Assembly (NCBI RefSeq): GCF_000520015.2
Contig: NZ_CP007044.2
Location: 4,092,001 to 4,156,000 of the forward strand
Direction of reading: 5' to 3'
DNA length: 64,000 bases
From: Chania multitudinisentens RB-25
Lineage (GTDB): Bacteria; Pseudomonadota; Gammaproteobacteria; Enterobacterales; Enterobacteriaceae
This document shows, in pieces, positions 17,168 through 26,469 of the stretch (position 1 is the first letter of the stretch; every line of letters starts with the position of its first letter). The translations under genes were made by a program, and so were the position numbers. Below the pieces are notes generated by a model, which was not told the origin of the DNA, made no database searches, and was given only the letters and a program-made list of their open reading frames with translations.

Positions 17168-18016
17168 TTACTCAGTAAAATAACTGCCCCATTCCTGCTC
17201 AATACTCTTCGGCATCAACAGACATAACCCCGCACCGGAGGTAAACGTCAACTCCCCAAAATAAACCCGCTCCGCAACCTGGTAAAAATCCACTCGCACA
17301 TAAGAAAACTGTTCTGCCACCCGCCGAGACAAACAGAGCATTTCATTCAGTTTACTCGGGCGTTCAGCGGGTATTGCCGCATTGGGCAGATCAAGGCGGA
17401 TTTCTGTACGATTCCAGTCAACATCGAATATATCGCGATGGTGTGCGCTGTGGCGTTGATAGTCCACCTGAATAAAAAAGCGAATCTCACCGTTGCGGTT
17501 AAAACAGTGGATTTTGAAATCTTTGGGCACCTCACCGTTTTCCAGCAGCAGGCGTTCTACCATGATGCAAGGCTCAATGTCCCGATAATGTTTCTCACGG
17601 CTCTGATGATAAAAATTGCTGCGCATCCATTGCTTGGAAATATCATACAGTTCGGCGTAACTGACCTGGCTTTTATCGAACACCAGTTTGTTGTAGCCAC
17701 TGCCATGGTTCGCTTTAAGCACAAATGCCTGCGGCAGCTTACTGAAAATGTCATAGCTCAGTTCTTTGCCATGGGCATACAGCTCCACCAGATACTTTTC
17801 GCCCCATAAGCCAGCAATAAATTCACGCACTTTGTATTTATCTGACAACGTGGTGTAAATACTGCGCGGGTAAACTTTGCGCCGCATGATTTTTTCACTA
17901 AAGCCGGTAGGCTGCGCCAGATTAGGCAGCTTTTTAAAAAACATCATATATTTCACCTGATGATGCAGTGCATCAGGCAAACGCCTGTAAATACTTCTAA
18001 CCAGTGTATTTAACAT
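17168..18016 (-). CDS. TupA-like ATP-grasp protein
   Basis: 282 aa. FVLKANHGSGYN (about 98-109), CIMVERLL (about 151-158), KDFKIHCFNR and FYQVAERVYFGELTFTSGAG fit the TupA-like ATP-grasp family, named after teichuronopeptide synthesis. Members occur in capsule and exopolysaccharide clusters and are thought to ligate an amino acid or other carboxylate to a sugar. That would decorate the polymer; it is inference from the family. It starts within the last 20 bp of the flippase gene, with AAGGAAAGAGC before the ATG. Confidence 0.78.
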   Translation of the reverse strand: MLNTLVRSIYRRLPDALHHQVKYMMFFKKLPNLAQPTGFSEKIMRRKVYPRSIYTTLSDKYKVREFIAGLWGEKYLVELYAHGKELSYDIFSKLPQAFVLKANHGSGYNKLVFDKSQVSYAELYDISKQWMRSNFYHQSREKHYRDIEPCIMVERLLLENGEVPKDFKIHCFNRNGEIRFFIQVDYQRHSAHHRDIFDVDWNRTEIRLDLPNAAIPAERPSKLNEMLCLSRRVAEQFSYVRVDFYQVAERVYFGELTFTSGAGLCLLMPKSIEQEWGSYFTE

Positions 18017-19295
18017 GCTCTTTCCTTAGATAGCTGATAAGACGCGGTAAACAGCAAAAACAGGTCAGTTGCAGCCGGGTAATTATTCCCCCCCGGAAGA
18101 AACTGTTCAGAACGAAAAATGAGAGAAACTCGGCCAGTAACGTGGAAATCGCCGCCCCTGTCAGGCCATAACGCGGGATCAACACCAGATTCATCAACAC
18201 ATTAGCCAACGCCACCAGCGGCATTTTTATCGCGATGAAACGATAACCCGCGAACAGCACCATGCTGCGATATGACACCGTTCCCAATACCGAAAACATT
18301 GCGGTCAACCCACTCAGTGCCAGAATACCCGCCGCAGGTTCGAAAGCCTCGCCGTACAGTAACTTGATGATCGGCCAGGCGAACAGGGTAAGCCCCAGCA
18401 GCACGGGCAGCGATGTCACCAGCACCAGCAAATACAATAACCGGATGCGATACTCTCGCTCTTGCGGTTCACGGTTGTTGGCAATTCCCGGCATTAACGA
18501 AACGATCAGTGCCATCGGCACAAACGTCCAACCCTGGCCTAAGGTTATGGCTGCGCTATACCACCCAACGGCCCGATCATCCATCAGATTGCCGAGCATG
18601 ATTTGATCGATACGGGTATAAATCACAATCGACAGACTGGAGATCGCTAACGGTAACCCGACAGACAGCAGATAGCGGGCATAACGCCCTATCTGGCGAG
18701 GAGAAAATTCAGGCTGCAGGGGTTGTTCCCGTTGAAACAGCCAATGACGTATCCAATAAGGCACTGCACTGCTGAGGATGTACGGTACGGCAAACCACAC
18801 TGGAGACAGGGCGGCACTGACCAACCCCAGCCGCAGGAGGATCGACAGCAACAACGCCAGATTGTTGATCAATGTATTACGCTTCGACTGCAACCGGGCA
18901 TCGTAGTAAATCTTGTAGACATCCTGAATAGAAAAATAGGCGCTCACCAGTAACAACAGCGTCATCCACTGGTTTACCAGCGGTTGAGTGCTGGCACTCC
19001 ACACTAACCATGGCAAAACCACCAGCAGGAATAACCGCCGGCGCAGGCTCATCGACGCCTGCATCAGCCGGATACCGCTGTTTGGCCGCCGGGCGATGCG
19101 ATTGAAAATCACACTGTCAGCCCCCAACTGCACCAGTGGCACCACAATCGCGATGGTTGCCAATAGGTAGTTGAGCGTACCGAACTGTGCTGGCCCCAGA
19201 TAGCGGGCTACGTAAATCGATACAAATATCCCTGACAGGCTGAGCGAAACCCGCTCCAGTATCAGCCACAGGGTATTGACGATGATGATTTTCAT
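17997..19295 (-). CDS. Wzx-type polysaccharide flippase (MATE/MOP superfamily)
   Basis: 432 aa from the ATG at 19295, 4 bp after the wzc stop; the upstream extension to 19334 lies inside wzc. It begins MKIIIVNTLWLILERV. ARYLGPAQFGTLNY (about 31-44) is the classic Wzx N-terminal signature, followed by about twelve to fourteen membrane segments. It would move the undecaprenyl-linked repeat unit across the inner membrane. Its place between wzc and the glycosyltransferases supports the call. Confidence 0.87.
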   Translation of the reverse strand: MKIIIVNTLWLILERVSLSLSGIFVSIYVARYLGPAQFGTLNYLLATIAIVVPLVQLGADSVIFNRIARRPNSGIRLMQASMSLRRRLFLLVVLPWLVWSASTQPLVNQWMTLLLLVSAYFSIQDVYKIYYDARLQSKRNTLINNLALLLSILLRLGLVSAALSPVWFAVPYILSSAVPYWIRHWLFQREQPLQPEFSPRQIGRYARYLLSVGLPLAISSLSIVIYTRIDQIMLGNLMDDRAVGWYSAAITLGQGWTFVPMALIVSLMPGIANNREPQEREYRIRLLYLLVLVTSLPVLLGLTLFAWPIIKLLYGEAFEPAAGILALSGLTAMFSVLGTVSYRSMVLFAGYRFIAIKMPLVALANVLMNLVLIPRYGLTGAAISTLLAEFLSFFVLNSFFRGGIITRLQLTCFCCLPRLISYLRKEHVKYTG

Positions 19296-19299
19296 ATTG

Positions 19300-21468
19300 C
19301 TACCTGTGCCGTGCAGGATGGCTAGGGTAAGCAAAGTGGTAATAACGGTCTTCCACCGCCGTTTGCTTCACCACCCCGTTAAGGATCACCCCTTTGATCG
19401 CCACGCCATTTTGCTCAAAACGGCGCAGGCTGGTATCCACCTGTTTGAGGGTATTCACGGCAAATTGCACCACCAGCAGCGTAGTGCCTGCATGATGGCC
19501 GACAATTGCGGCATCGGTTACCGCCAGCACCGGCGGGGTATCGATCAACACCAGATCGTAATGCTGCCCAGCCCAGGACAGGAAATGAGCAAAACGCGGG
19601 TGCATCAGTAATTCGGAGGGATTCGGCGGTATCTGCCCGCGGGGAACCAAATCAAGATTAGTAATATCGGTGCTCTTGATTGCCCCTTCGTGCGGGAGCT
19701 GCCCCGCCAGCATATCGGACAACCCGGCCTCACAAGGGACATTCAGCCAGCGATGCAGGAAACCTTTACGCATATCGCTGTCGATCAGCAATACCCGTTG
19801 CCCAGCCTGGGCAAGCACCACGGCCAGATTGCTACAAGTAAAACTCTTGCCGCTGCCCGGGCTGGCGCCAGACACCATCAGAACATTGTTTTTCGCCTCC
19901 AGCATGGCGAAATGCAGGCTGGTACGCAGGCTACGAAAGGCCTCTACCGCCAGATCGCCCGGTACTTCCAACGCCAGAATCGGTAATCTTTCACCTTGGT
20001 TTTTCATCAGTTGCCGCTGCTGGGTACGGTTACGTTTTTGCTGCCACGCGGATAACGGCACCGTGGTGTAAACGTTGATTCCGTTTTTTTCCAGCTCATC
20101 CGCCCCATCGATCCCACGGTGGAATGCTGCGCGCAGTAATACTACGCAGGCTGACAACACGCCCCCTACCAATACCGCCAGGATCACAATCAAAACCTTC
20201 TGTGGCTTTACCGGTTTCAGGGTCGTTTCCGCCTCATCGATAACCCGGATATTTCCCACCGTGCCCGCTTTGGCGATGCTCACTTCCTGCTGCTTGTTCA
20301 GCAGTTGCAGATAAATTTGTTGGTCCACCTGTACATCGCGGGTAAGACGCAGGATCTCCTGCTGAGTTTTCGGCAGCATCTGCACCTGATTCCCCAGACG
20401 CACTTTCTCCGCTTCCAGCGTTGCGCGCTTTTCCAACAGTGCACGGTATGCCGGGTGCTGGTAAGTGTAGAGTTTGGAGATTTCCGCCTCTCTGAATGTC
20501 AGTTCATTGAGTTGAGATTCCAGTTGTACCTGAGTATCCAGCACGGACTTAGCCTCCAACGATAAATCCACTGAATCATTCTGCTGGCGAAACTGGTTCA
20601 GTTGATTTTCAGCGTTGAGCAGTCTTGCCTGAGTCGTTGGCAATTGTTGCTGTAAAAAAGCCAGCGTTCGCTGCGCTTCTTCCGTTTTACGATCGATATT
20701 TTGTTGCCGGTAATTGTTGGTGAGGCTTTGCAGGATAACCTGCGCCAATGGCGGATTTTCGTTTTCCAATCTGAAACTCATGATGCCGCTGTCTTTACCG
20801 GCCGAGACAATATTCAGGCTTTTGCGCAAGTCGTCAGCCGCAGTCTGCCGGGCAACCTTGGTGACGATAAAAGTCGTGCCGGGCTGGGCATGCAACCTGT
20901 TAACCTGTATGCCCCATGCTCCATCCTGTATTGGCTGCCCGACGCTGCCACTCAATAACCGTTGATCGCCATGGCTCAGGCTAAAACGCTGTGGCCCCAG
21001 CACTCTCAGCGTCAGTTTCTCTCCCAGCATCAAAGCCGGAACAGCCAACTCAGCGATAACCAGCACCGGCGCTGCATCGCCGCGCAGGCGGGCGATGCCA
21101 TTACCAAACAATGGGAAATAATTCGCTTGGGTCCGCACCGTCAAGCCCAGTTCATCTACGGTTTTGCCCACCACATAACGCGAAGTCACCAAAGCAATCT
21201 CATCCTGCGCTGCCAGAGCCTGGCCAAGCGCTGCGGCCGGGGTTTCTGGTAGCAGCAGGGCACCGCTTTTAGGCTGCTCGACCTGTACCAATGTGACGGC
21301 CTGATAAACTGGGGTTGCCAACAAGGCATAACTCACACCGATCACCGCCGCCAACAGCGTTGCCAGCAAAATACGCCAACGGCCCTGCCATAAGGGGCCA
21401 ATCAGCCGTTCCCAATCCAGTTTTTCATCCAAGTCTGCCAACACAATCGGCAGCGCTCTGTTCTTCAT
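19300..21468 (-). CDS. wzc: Wzc-type tyrosine autokinase / polysaccharide co-polymerase
   Basis: 722 aa from the ATG at 21468, with GGAAG upstream. A longer frame to 21501 lacks a ribosome site. An N-terminal Wzz domain has membrane segments near 33-55 and 420-445, with coiled coil between. The C-terminal BY-kinase domain has Walker A SPGSGKS, Walker A-prime VLLIDSDMRKG and Walker B VLIDTPP. The tail ends VEDRYYHFAYPSH with only three tyrosines, fewer than the cluster in E. coli Wzc. It controls chain length and export of the exopolysaccharide. Partners Wza and Wzb are not encoded in this window. Confidence 0.9.
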   Translation of the reverse strand: MKNRALPIVLADLDEKLDWERLIGPLWQGRWRILLATLLAAVIGVSYALLATPVYQAVTLVQVEQPKSGALLLPETPAAALGQALAAQDEIALVTSRYVVGKTVDELGLTVRTQANYFPLFGNGIARLRGDAAPVLVIAELAVPALMLGEKLTLRVLGPQRFSLSHGDQRLLSGSVGQPIQDGAWGIQVNRLHAQPGTTFIVTKVARQTAADDLRKSLNIVSAGKDSGIMSFRLENENPPLAQVILQSLTNNYRQQNIDRKTEEAQRTLAFLQQQLPTTQARLLNAENQLNQFRQQNDSVDLSLEAKSVLDTQVQLESQLNELTFREAEISKLYTYQHPAYRALLEKRATLEAEKVRLGNQVQMLPKTQQEILRLTRDVQVDQQIYLQLLNKQQEVSIAKAGTVGNIRVIDEAETTLKPVKPQKVLIVILAVLVGGVLSACVVLLRAAFHRGIDGADELEKNGINVYTTVPLSAWQQKRNRTQQRQLMKNQGERLPILALEVPGDLAVEAFRSLRTSLHFAMLEAKNNVLMVSGASPGSGKSFTCSNLAVVLAQAGQRVLLIDSDMRKGFLHRWLNVPCEAGLSDMLAGQLPHEGAIKSTDITNLDLVPRGQIPPNPSELLMHPRFAHFLSWAGQHYDLVLIDTPPVLAVTDAAIVGHHAGTTLLVVQFAVNTLKQVDTSLRRFEQNGVAIKGVILNGVVKQTAVEDRYYHFAYPSHPARHR

Positions 21469-21788
21469 AATTTCACTTCCTTGATGACCTCTTGCGTGCA
21501 CATAACAGCCTTAACAGAGATTGGTTAAAAAAACGGAGCAAGAAACAACTAACAATCAACCGGCAACGGACTCTGACCGGATTCATGCAACAATAGGGAA
21601 TAACCGAGGAAGCAGAATATGAATATCAGCAACATCCGTGCAAAAAATAAAAATTATTCCCTGTTGATACAGCATGTCTCCTCTTGAGCATTATCGATAA
21701 GCGCAGATAAAGCAGACCCAATGCCGTTCTGCACAATATTCATCATTTTTGCTTAATCATGTTTGATTATGATGTTTTTGTTTCCACT
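21469..21788. other. 320-bp intergenic region upstream of wzc
   Basis: No gene. It is A/T-rich and should contain the promoter of the wzc-led exopolysaccharide operon. I found no JUMPstart/ops element (GGCGGTAG) and no convincing RcsAB box. Confidence 0.45.
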
Positions 21789-22751
21789 CTATTTGTGGGC
21801 AAATTCATGCTTAATTGTTTTTTCGATTGCCAAGTTAAGCTCAACCGGCGCTACGAAGTTATTTTTTACATTAGAGGTAAATTGGGTTCTGGCACAAAAT
21901 TTTTGCACTCTGACTCGGCTGACGGGAAATTTTCTTTGGCTGATTTTACTGATAATATCCAAAGCAGCGGCACCGCACATACCTAGCAAATAAGGAATGC
22001 GAATAGTCTTATTTTTTCTCCCCAGCGATAAAGAAATAACATTCACCAGTTGGTTCATGGTGAAATCCGGTTTATCCGCATAATTACTGACCTGATAAAT
22101 TGACCGTTGGTCTAATGCGTGCTCTAACCGGGCAGCAATATTTTCAACATACGCCATCGACTTCATATTATTACCACTGCCAATCATTACGAAGCGGCCG
22201 CTGGAAATTTGACGAAACAGGTTATAAACATTACCGCGATTTCCTTCACCAAATACCACCGTTGGGCGAATGATCGTCAACCTGTTCGTATCACTGCTCA
22301 TACGCCACGCCTCATAAACATACTCGGCCTCCAATTTCGACTTACCGTAATGATTAAACGGCTTAAAAAGCCCTTGTTCATCGGTTTCTTGTTCCACAAA
22401 ACCGTATACCGCCACCGATGAAGTAAAAATTATTTGTTCGATCCCCAACTCTGCCGCCACCAGGCAAACATTGCGTGCTCCCTCTACATTCACGTCATAA
22501 TACAATGAAATAGGGTCAACATTATCCTGATGCTCAGCTGCCAGATTGATCACGGCATCGTAGCCTGCTAACGTCTGCCGCAGGCTTTGCACTTGAGTCA
22601 CATCGCCGTACTGATACATCTGGGGGAAGTGCTCGCTTTCCTTGATATCGATAATTTTCAGTTGCAGATCATGACGAGCCCTCAGTCGTTTAACCAACCA
22701 AGTTCCAATGAAACCAGAGCCACCAATAATAGCTACTTTGCGTTTATCCAT
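21789..22751 (-). CDS. NAD-dependent epimerase/dehydratase (nucleotide-sugar or lipid-linked-sugar type)
   Basis: 320 aa extended SDR. The Rossmann motif is GGSGFIGTWL (10-19), the catalytic Ser/Tyr region SSVAVYG (about 110-116), and YGKSK supplies Tyr-x3-Lys (about 135-139). Similar proteins in sugar clusters epimerise UDP-GlcNAc or undecaprenyl-linked HexNAc. The C-terminal part is basic with a hydrophobic stretch (PYLLGMCGAAALDII), suggesting membrane association. It is separated from wzc by 320 bp, so it probably has its own promoter but serves the same polymer. The exact substrate is unknown. Confidence 0.8.
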   Translation of the reverse strand: MDKRKVAIIGGSGFIGTWLVKRLRARHDLQLKIIDIKESEHFPQMYQYGDVTQVQSLRQTLAGYDAVINLAAEHQDNVDPISLYYDVNVEGARNVCLVAAELGIEQIIFTSSVAVYGFVEQETDEQGLFKPFNHYGKSKLEAEYVYEAWRMSSDTNRLTIIRPTVVFGEGNRGNVYNLFRQISSGRFVMIGSGNNMKSMAYVENIAARLEHALDQRSIYQVSNYADKPDFTMNQLVNVISLSLGRKNKTIRIPYLLGMCGAAALDIISKISQRKFPVSRVRVQKFCARTQFTSNVKNNFVAPVELNLAIEKTIKHEFAHK

Positions 22752-23025
22752 GATTTATCACTCAGTCAGGTTAACAATATCCCACCACATTGTTGTGGTC
22801 CCAAATAGGCATCAGGAAATAAGCACCAGATTGAGCAGTTCATCATCCATTTTCAAATAACAAATAATGAAATAACCTTATCTTGCTATTGTGAAATCAG
22901 AATTAAGGATGTAATCGTTCAATATTCCTAATAATTAAAGTCGCAAAACGGAAACAGTGCTTACACTGACTCCGAAGGTAATATAAAAAATGCACCTGCA
23001 ATTTAAAATCTGACGAATATATAAG

Positions 23026-23925
23026 CTAACTTTTAGTCTCATGCACCACCGGACGTGCCCTAAATTTATCTTGCGGTAGCTTCGTCACTTCATCATCGTA
23101 ATAATTGGTATAACGTTTATATTTCATCGGCTCTTGATGTAGCATGGATTCAGGATCAATACACTCAATCCGCATTTCCATCGCAGAACCTTCCTGATAT
23201 AAACAAATCAACGTCTGCGGGTAAGAACTGCGAGAGCCGTTCAACGTCAGTGACAGTACCAGGTGAGGGCTGTATTGAATATTGTTCCCCACGGGTTGCC
23301 GGTTCTGGTTACCTAATACATAAAATAAATGTGAAATAACCAAGAATGAAACAAACACGGTCAGGTATTTCATCGCTCTGTTTAGCGGAAAAGGAGAAAA
23401 TGCGCTTGCATGTTGTGGCTCATGCGCCACTGATGCTTTATTCATTCCCTCAAATGCGTCTGGTTGTATTACATCGTCCAGAACATTATTTTCAAAACAC
23501 ATTTCTTCATCTATTTCATCATCACCCCTACATTCTATTTCAGACGGTTCTGATTGAATATCATCTTCAGACATTTTTTCATTCAACCATGGGTCATCAG
23601 GAACGAAGACATCTTCCTCAGTAATAAAGTGAAAGATCGCTTTATTCTCGACCTTATAGCCCAGACGAGGAATGGTTCTGATAATAGTATGCCCATTATC
23701 ACCAATTTTTTGACGAATTGATTTAATTGTCTGATTTATCGTTGAATCTGAGCAGTAAGTCCCTTTCCAAATATTTTCTATAATTTCCGAACGGCTCACC
23801 AGTTCAGGTGAGCGAGCAACCAGGAGTGAAAGTATCTGATACTCCTTCCAACGCAGACGAGATTTCTTCCTGGAAGGTATCAAAACATCAAGATTTCTAA
23901 TTTTTATTCCTTTTTCAGCATTCAC
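23026..23925 (-). CDS. ToxR/CadC-like membrane-bound winged-helix regulator
   Basis: 299 aa. Residues 5-95 form an OmpR/PhoB-type winged helix (TINQTIKSIRQKIG recognition region, IIRTIPRLGYKV wing). Next comes an acidic linker of about 85 residues rich in Asp and Glu. One membrane helix (about 185-205, YLTVFVSFLVISHLFYVLG) follows, then a periplasmic domain of about 95 residues with two cysteines (Cys241, Cys255) that could form a disulfide, as in ToxR. One-component regulators of this shape sense an envelope signal and bind DNA directly. It faces the exopolysaccharide cluster, making that a likely target (inference). Confidence 0.85.
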   Translation of the reverse strand: MNAEKGIKIRNLDVLIPSRKKSRLRWKEYQILSLLVARSPELVSRSEIIENIWKGTYCSDSTINQTIKSIRQKIGDNGHTIIRTIPRLGYKVENKAIFHFITEEDVFVPDDPWLNEKMSEDDIQSEPSEIECRGDDEIDEEMCFENNVLDDVIQPDAFEGMNKASVAHEPQHASAFSPFPLNRAMKYLTVFVSFLVISHLFYVLGNQNRQPVGNNIQYSPHLVLSLTLNGSRSSYPQTLICLYQEGSAMEMRIECIDPESMLHQEPMKYKRYTNYYDDEVTKLPQDKFRARPVVHETKS

Positions 23926-24944
23926 TTTGAATGTCCTTAATATAATTATCCTGAATACTTTGTATAGAAATATGAAACAATGTTCAAGGAATTAAAGCGA
24001 AACTCAGCGAGTTATATTTTTTTTACTGTTTACTTTTCTAGAAATCAGTGATTTCATCTTTTATAAATTTTATCACTTTTCCACACATCAATAGGAGTAT
24101 TCCAAAAAGAAACCAATAGGTATAAATAATCAGTGCCATGCCTCGCTGACAAAAAACCATCTAATCAATTGATTATTATCATAAAAACAAAAAAAAATCA
24201 GCGATTGGACGCCACAGTGAAATCATGTTCATAACATAAAATCGAAATTAATTTATACCCTAACCTGGCTACTTATTTTGTATAATATGCTGGATTTATC
24301 ACCGGTTAGAATTATCTTATCTCATCACTTTTTTTCGTTTTATTCCCGGCGACGTCCTAATCGACTCCCTGTCGTCATTAATAACACCAATGTTCACTCA
24401 TACAAACATTTAAGAATTGACCTCATAATAAAAAATTAACGATTCCCAATCATTACCCCTACATTTCATACCACTTTTTAAGCAGTGCGATAGCAAAAAT
24501 GAAATACCAAAAAACGTGATTTCATATAAAAAGCTTTTAATTAATCCAGATAAAGTTAAAACCCCTCAAACATAATAATATTTCATCTTATCTCAGTGAA
24601 ATATTCTAAATCACCCAAGGCGAAATTATTGCTGAATGAAAAGCGATGAATTGGCTGGTTAACTTCAAATTTCACAACTATCACCGATAGCGCCTCAAAA
24701 CAGCTTTCTGATCCTAACAATTTTTCACGTAGCGCTACTGCTGAATATCCGCTGCCAATGATGCCCTATACCTATCAGCATTAAGCTCTGCGGCACGGTT
24801 AAACAGGATTTTTCTCATTAAATTATTGGATAAAACCTCAAACGTTGGGCCAGTGGAACCCTGCAATCGCCTTGAAGCACAACTCATTTACCGAAGGTGG
24901 TATTGCTTAGAGAGTAATAAGGAAAGACGGCCGAACAGCACATT
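23926..24944. other. 1-kb A/T-rich region without a recognisable gene
   Basis: Clearly more A/T-rich than the flanks, with many in-frame stops in all frames. One frame near 24690-24783 reads DSASKQLSDPNNFSRSATAE and then ends at TAA. This has a protein-like composition but no start, so it may be a gene remnant. No repeat, tRNA or mobile element end was found. The promoter of the ToxR-like gene should lie at its left end. Confidence 0.5.
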
Positions 24945-25181
24945 CTACCATTCGGGGTAAACATGCTGAGCGGACGCCTTTAAGCGAATGATGATCGGCA
25001 GCCTGGCGTTAGCAAGCTTGCTGCCGTCAAGCCATGCATCAAGTAACTGATCCACCGCTTCCAGACCGAGAGTATCACCCAGAACGCGGATAAACTTTGC
25101 GTGAGTGCACAACGATAAAGCCATCATCACGGTAAATGGGGCAAATTTGCCAAAATTTGACCTGCTGAACACTTTTTGCAT
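24945..25181 (-). CDS. Hypothetical 78-aa ORF overlapping the end of cbl
   Basis: The ATG shares a base with the cbl stop (TAATG), the arrangement of coupled genes. The protein starts MQKVFSRSNFGKFAPF, has one hydrophobic stretch (FTVMMALSLC) and ends QHVYPEW. I do not recognise it. There is no good ribosome site of its own. It may be a genuine small gene, a decayed remnant, or chance. It lies next to the degenerate A/T-rich region, which favours a remnant. Confidence 0.3.
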   Translation of the reverse strand: MQKVFSRSNFGKFAPFTVMMALSLCTHAKFIRVLGDTLGLEAVDQLLDAWLDGSKLANARLPIIIRLKASAQHVYPEW

Positions 25182-26134
25182 TAAATCTGATAATCAAGCT
25201 CATGTTCCCATTGAGCAGAGAAAACCTTTTCTTTAATTTCCGTTAACGAGAGAGAAGGATTACATAACTGGATAAATCGCCAGGTATAATTACGCTGTAA
25301 TTGGCTGCGCTTCAGCCCTAACCAGACGGTATTGGGTTCAAACAAATGTTCAGCGTTGAGGTTAAGCAACCCACGGTCACGCTCTTTTTCAAAAGACATA
25401 TCCGCGACGATCCCCACTCCTAATCCCAATGCAACATAGGTTTTGATCACATCAGAATCCTGGGCACTCAGTGCAATATCCGGCGTCAGCCCCGCCGCCT
25501 TAAAAGCCGCATCCAGCCGCGAGCGCCCACTGATCCCTTGGCGGTAAGTAATTAGCGGCAAGGTGCTGAGCATTTCCAACGTCACCTGGGGTTGAGATGC
25601 CAATTGATGCCCTTCTGGCACCAAAACCGTATGGTGCCAACGGTAATAAGGGAAGGCCGCCAGTGATTCGTCATTCATCAGCCGTTCGCTGGCAATGCCG
25701 ATATCGGCCTCACCAGACGCCAACATGCCAACAATTTCCTCCGGGCTGCCCTGGTTGAGCACCACACGCACACGCGGATACAGCGCGCGGAACTCTTTAA
25801 TCACCGCCGGTAAGCTGTAGCGAGCCTGAGTATGGGTGGTGGCAATATGCAGCTGACCAGCATCGCTATTGCTGAAAACATCTGCCAAGCGGCGAATATG
25901 ATTGGCATCGTTAAGAATACGTTCAGCGACAACCAGCAATTCTTTGCCCGGTTCCGTCATGCCTAATAAGCGCTTGCCTCGACGGATAAATATTTCAATA
26001 CCTAATTCTTCTTCCAACTCCCGAATATGGCGACTAACGCCAGATTGTGAAGTAAATAGCGTATTGGCAACATCCGTCAGGTTGTAGTTGCAGCGTGCCG
26101 ATTCACGAATAATTTTTAATTGCTGAAAGTTCAT
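25181..26134 (-). CDS. cbl: LysR-type regulator Cbl (sulfur starvation)
   Basis: 317 aa from the ATG at 26134 (MNFQQLKIIRESA), preceded by AGAGGG; a longer frame to 26170 lacks this. N-terminal LysR winged helix with FTSQSGVSRHIRELEEELG (31-49), then the CysB/Cbl-type effector domain (IATTHTQARYSLP, LITYRQGISGRSR, SAQDSDVIKTYVALGLG). The C-terminus DYQI is identical to E. coli Cbl as I recall it. Cbl activates ssu and tau genes for sulfonate use and responds to adenosine phosphosulfate. nac, its usual upstream neighbour, is absent here. Confidence 0.9.
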   Translation of the reverse strand: MNFQQLKIIRESARCNYNLTDVANTLFTSQSGVSRHIRELEEELGIEIFIRRGKRLLGMTEPGKELLVVAERILNDANHIRRLADVFSNSDAGQLHIATTHTQARYSLPAVIKEFRALYPRVRVVLNQGSPEEIVGMLASGEADIGIASERLMNDESLAAFPYYRWHHTVLVPEGHQLASQPQVTLEMLSTLPLITYRQGISGRSRLDAAFKAAGLTPDIALSAQDSDVIKTYVALGLGVGIVADMSFEKERDRGLLNLNAEHLFEPNTVWLGLKRSQLQRNYTWRFIQLCNPSLSLTEIKEKVFSAQWEHELDYQI

Positions 26135-26469
26135 CCAGCGCCCTCTTTCGATCAATATTGTTGATAACATTGATACGGAATCTGTTTAAGAGGAACAAAT
26201 AAGAAATAAACTTTACTTATGCTTTTTAATACTAAATGATTTTTTCTCGCTGCTGACCGGTGGCATAATAACAGATAAATACCTTTTAATTTATACAGTT
26301 AAATGCTCATTTTCTGTATATGGTGCAAGGAGGTGGTAAACAACGTTATGAGTTAGAAAGATTAGATATATAAGCAATCACCCAAAAGACCATCAATAGC
26401 CCCAGCGGTGAGGTAAAAAAATGTGGCGCAACAAAGTGCACCACATAAAGGAACAAGAGATTATTTTAT
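26135..26469. other. Intergenic region between chaC and cbl
   Basis: 335 bp, A/T-rich, no gene. It contains the chaC terminator (26414-26447) on its right and must contain the cbl promoter on its left. A Nac or CysB site could not be identified by eye. Confidence 0.45.
26414..26447 (-). terminator. Rho-independent terminator of chaC
   Basis: On the minus strand TATGTGG...CCACAT forms a stem with inner G-C pairs around a 6-8-nt loop, followed by seven T. It lies 23 bp after the chaC stop. Confidence 0.78.

Noticed and set aside
13292..25181. Prophage or integrative element as explanation for the A/T-rich block
   Set aside because: No integrase, attachment repeats, tRNA or phage structural genes were found. 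Transfer of the polysaccharide region is possible but cannot be shown from this window.
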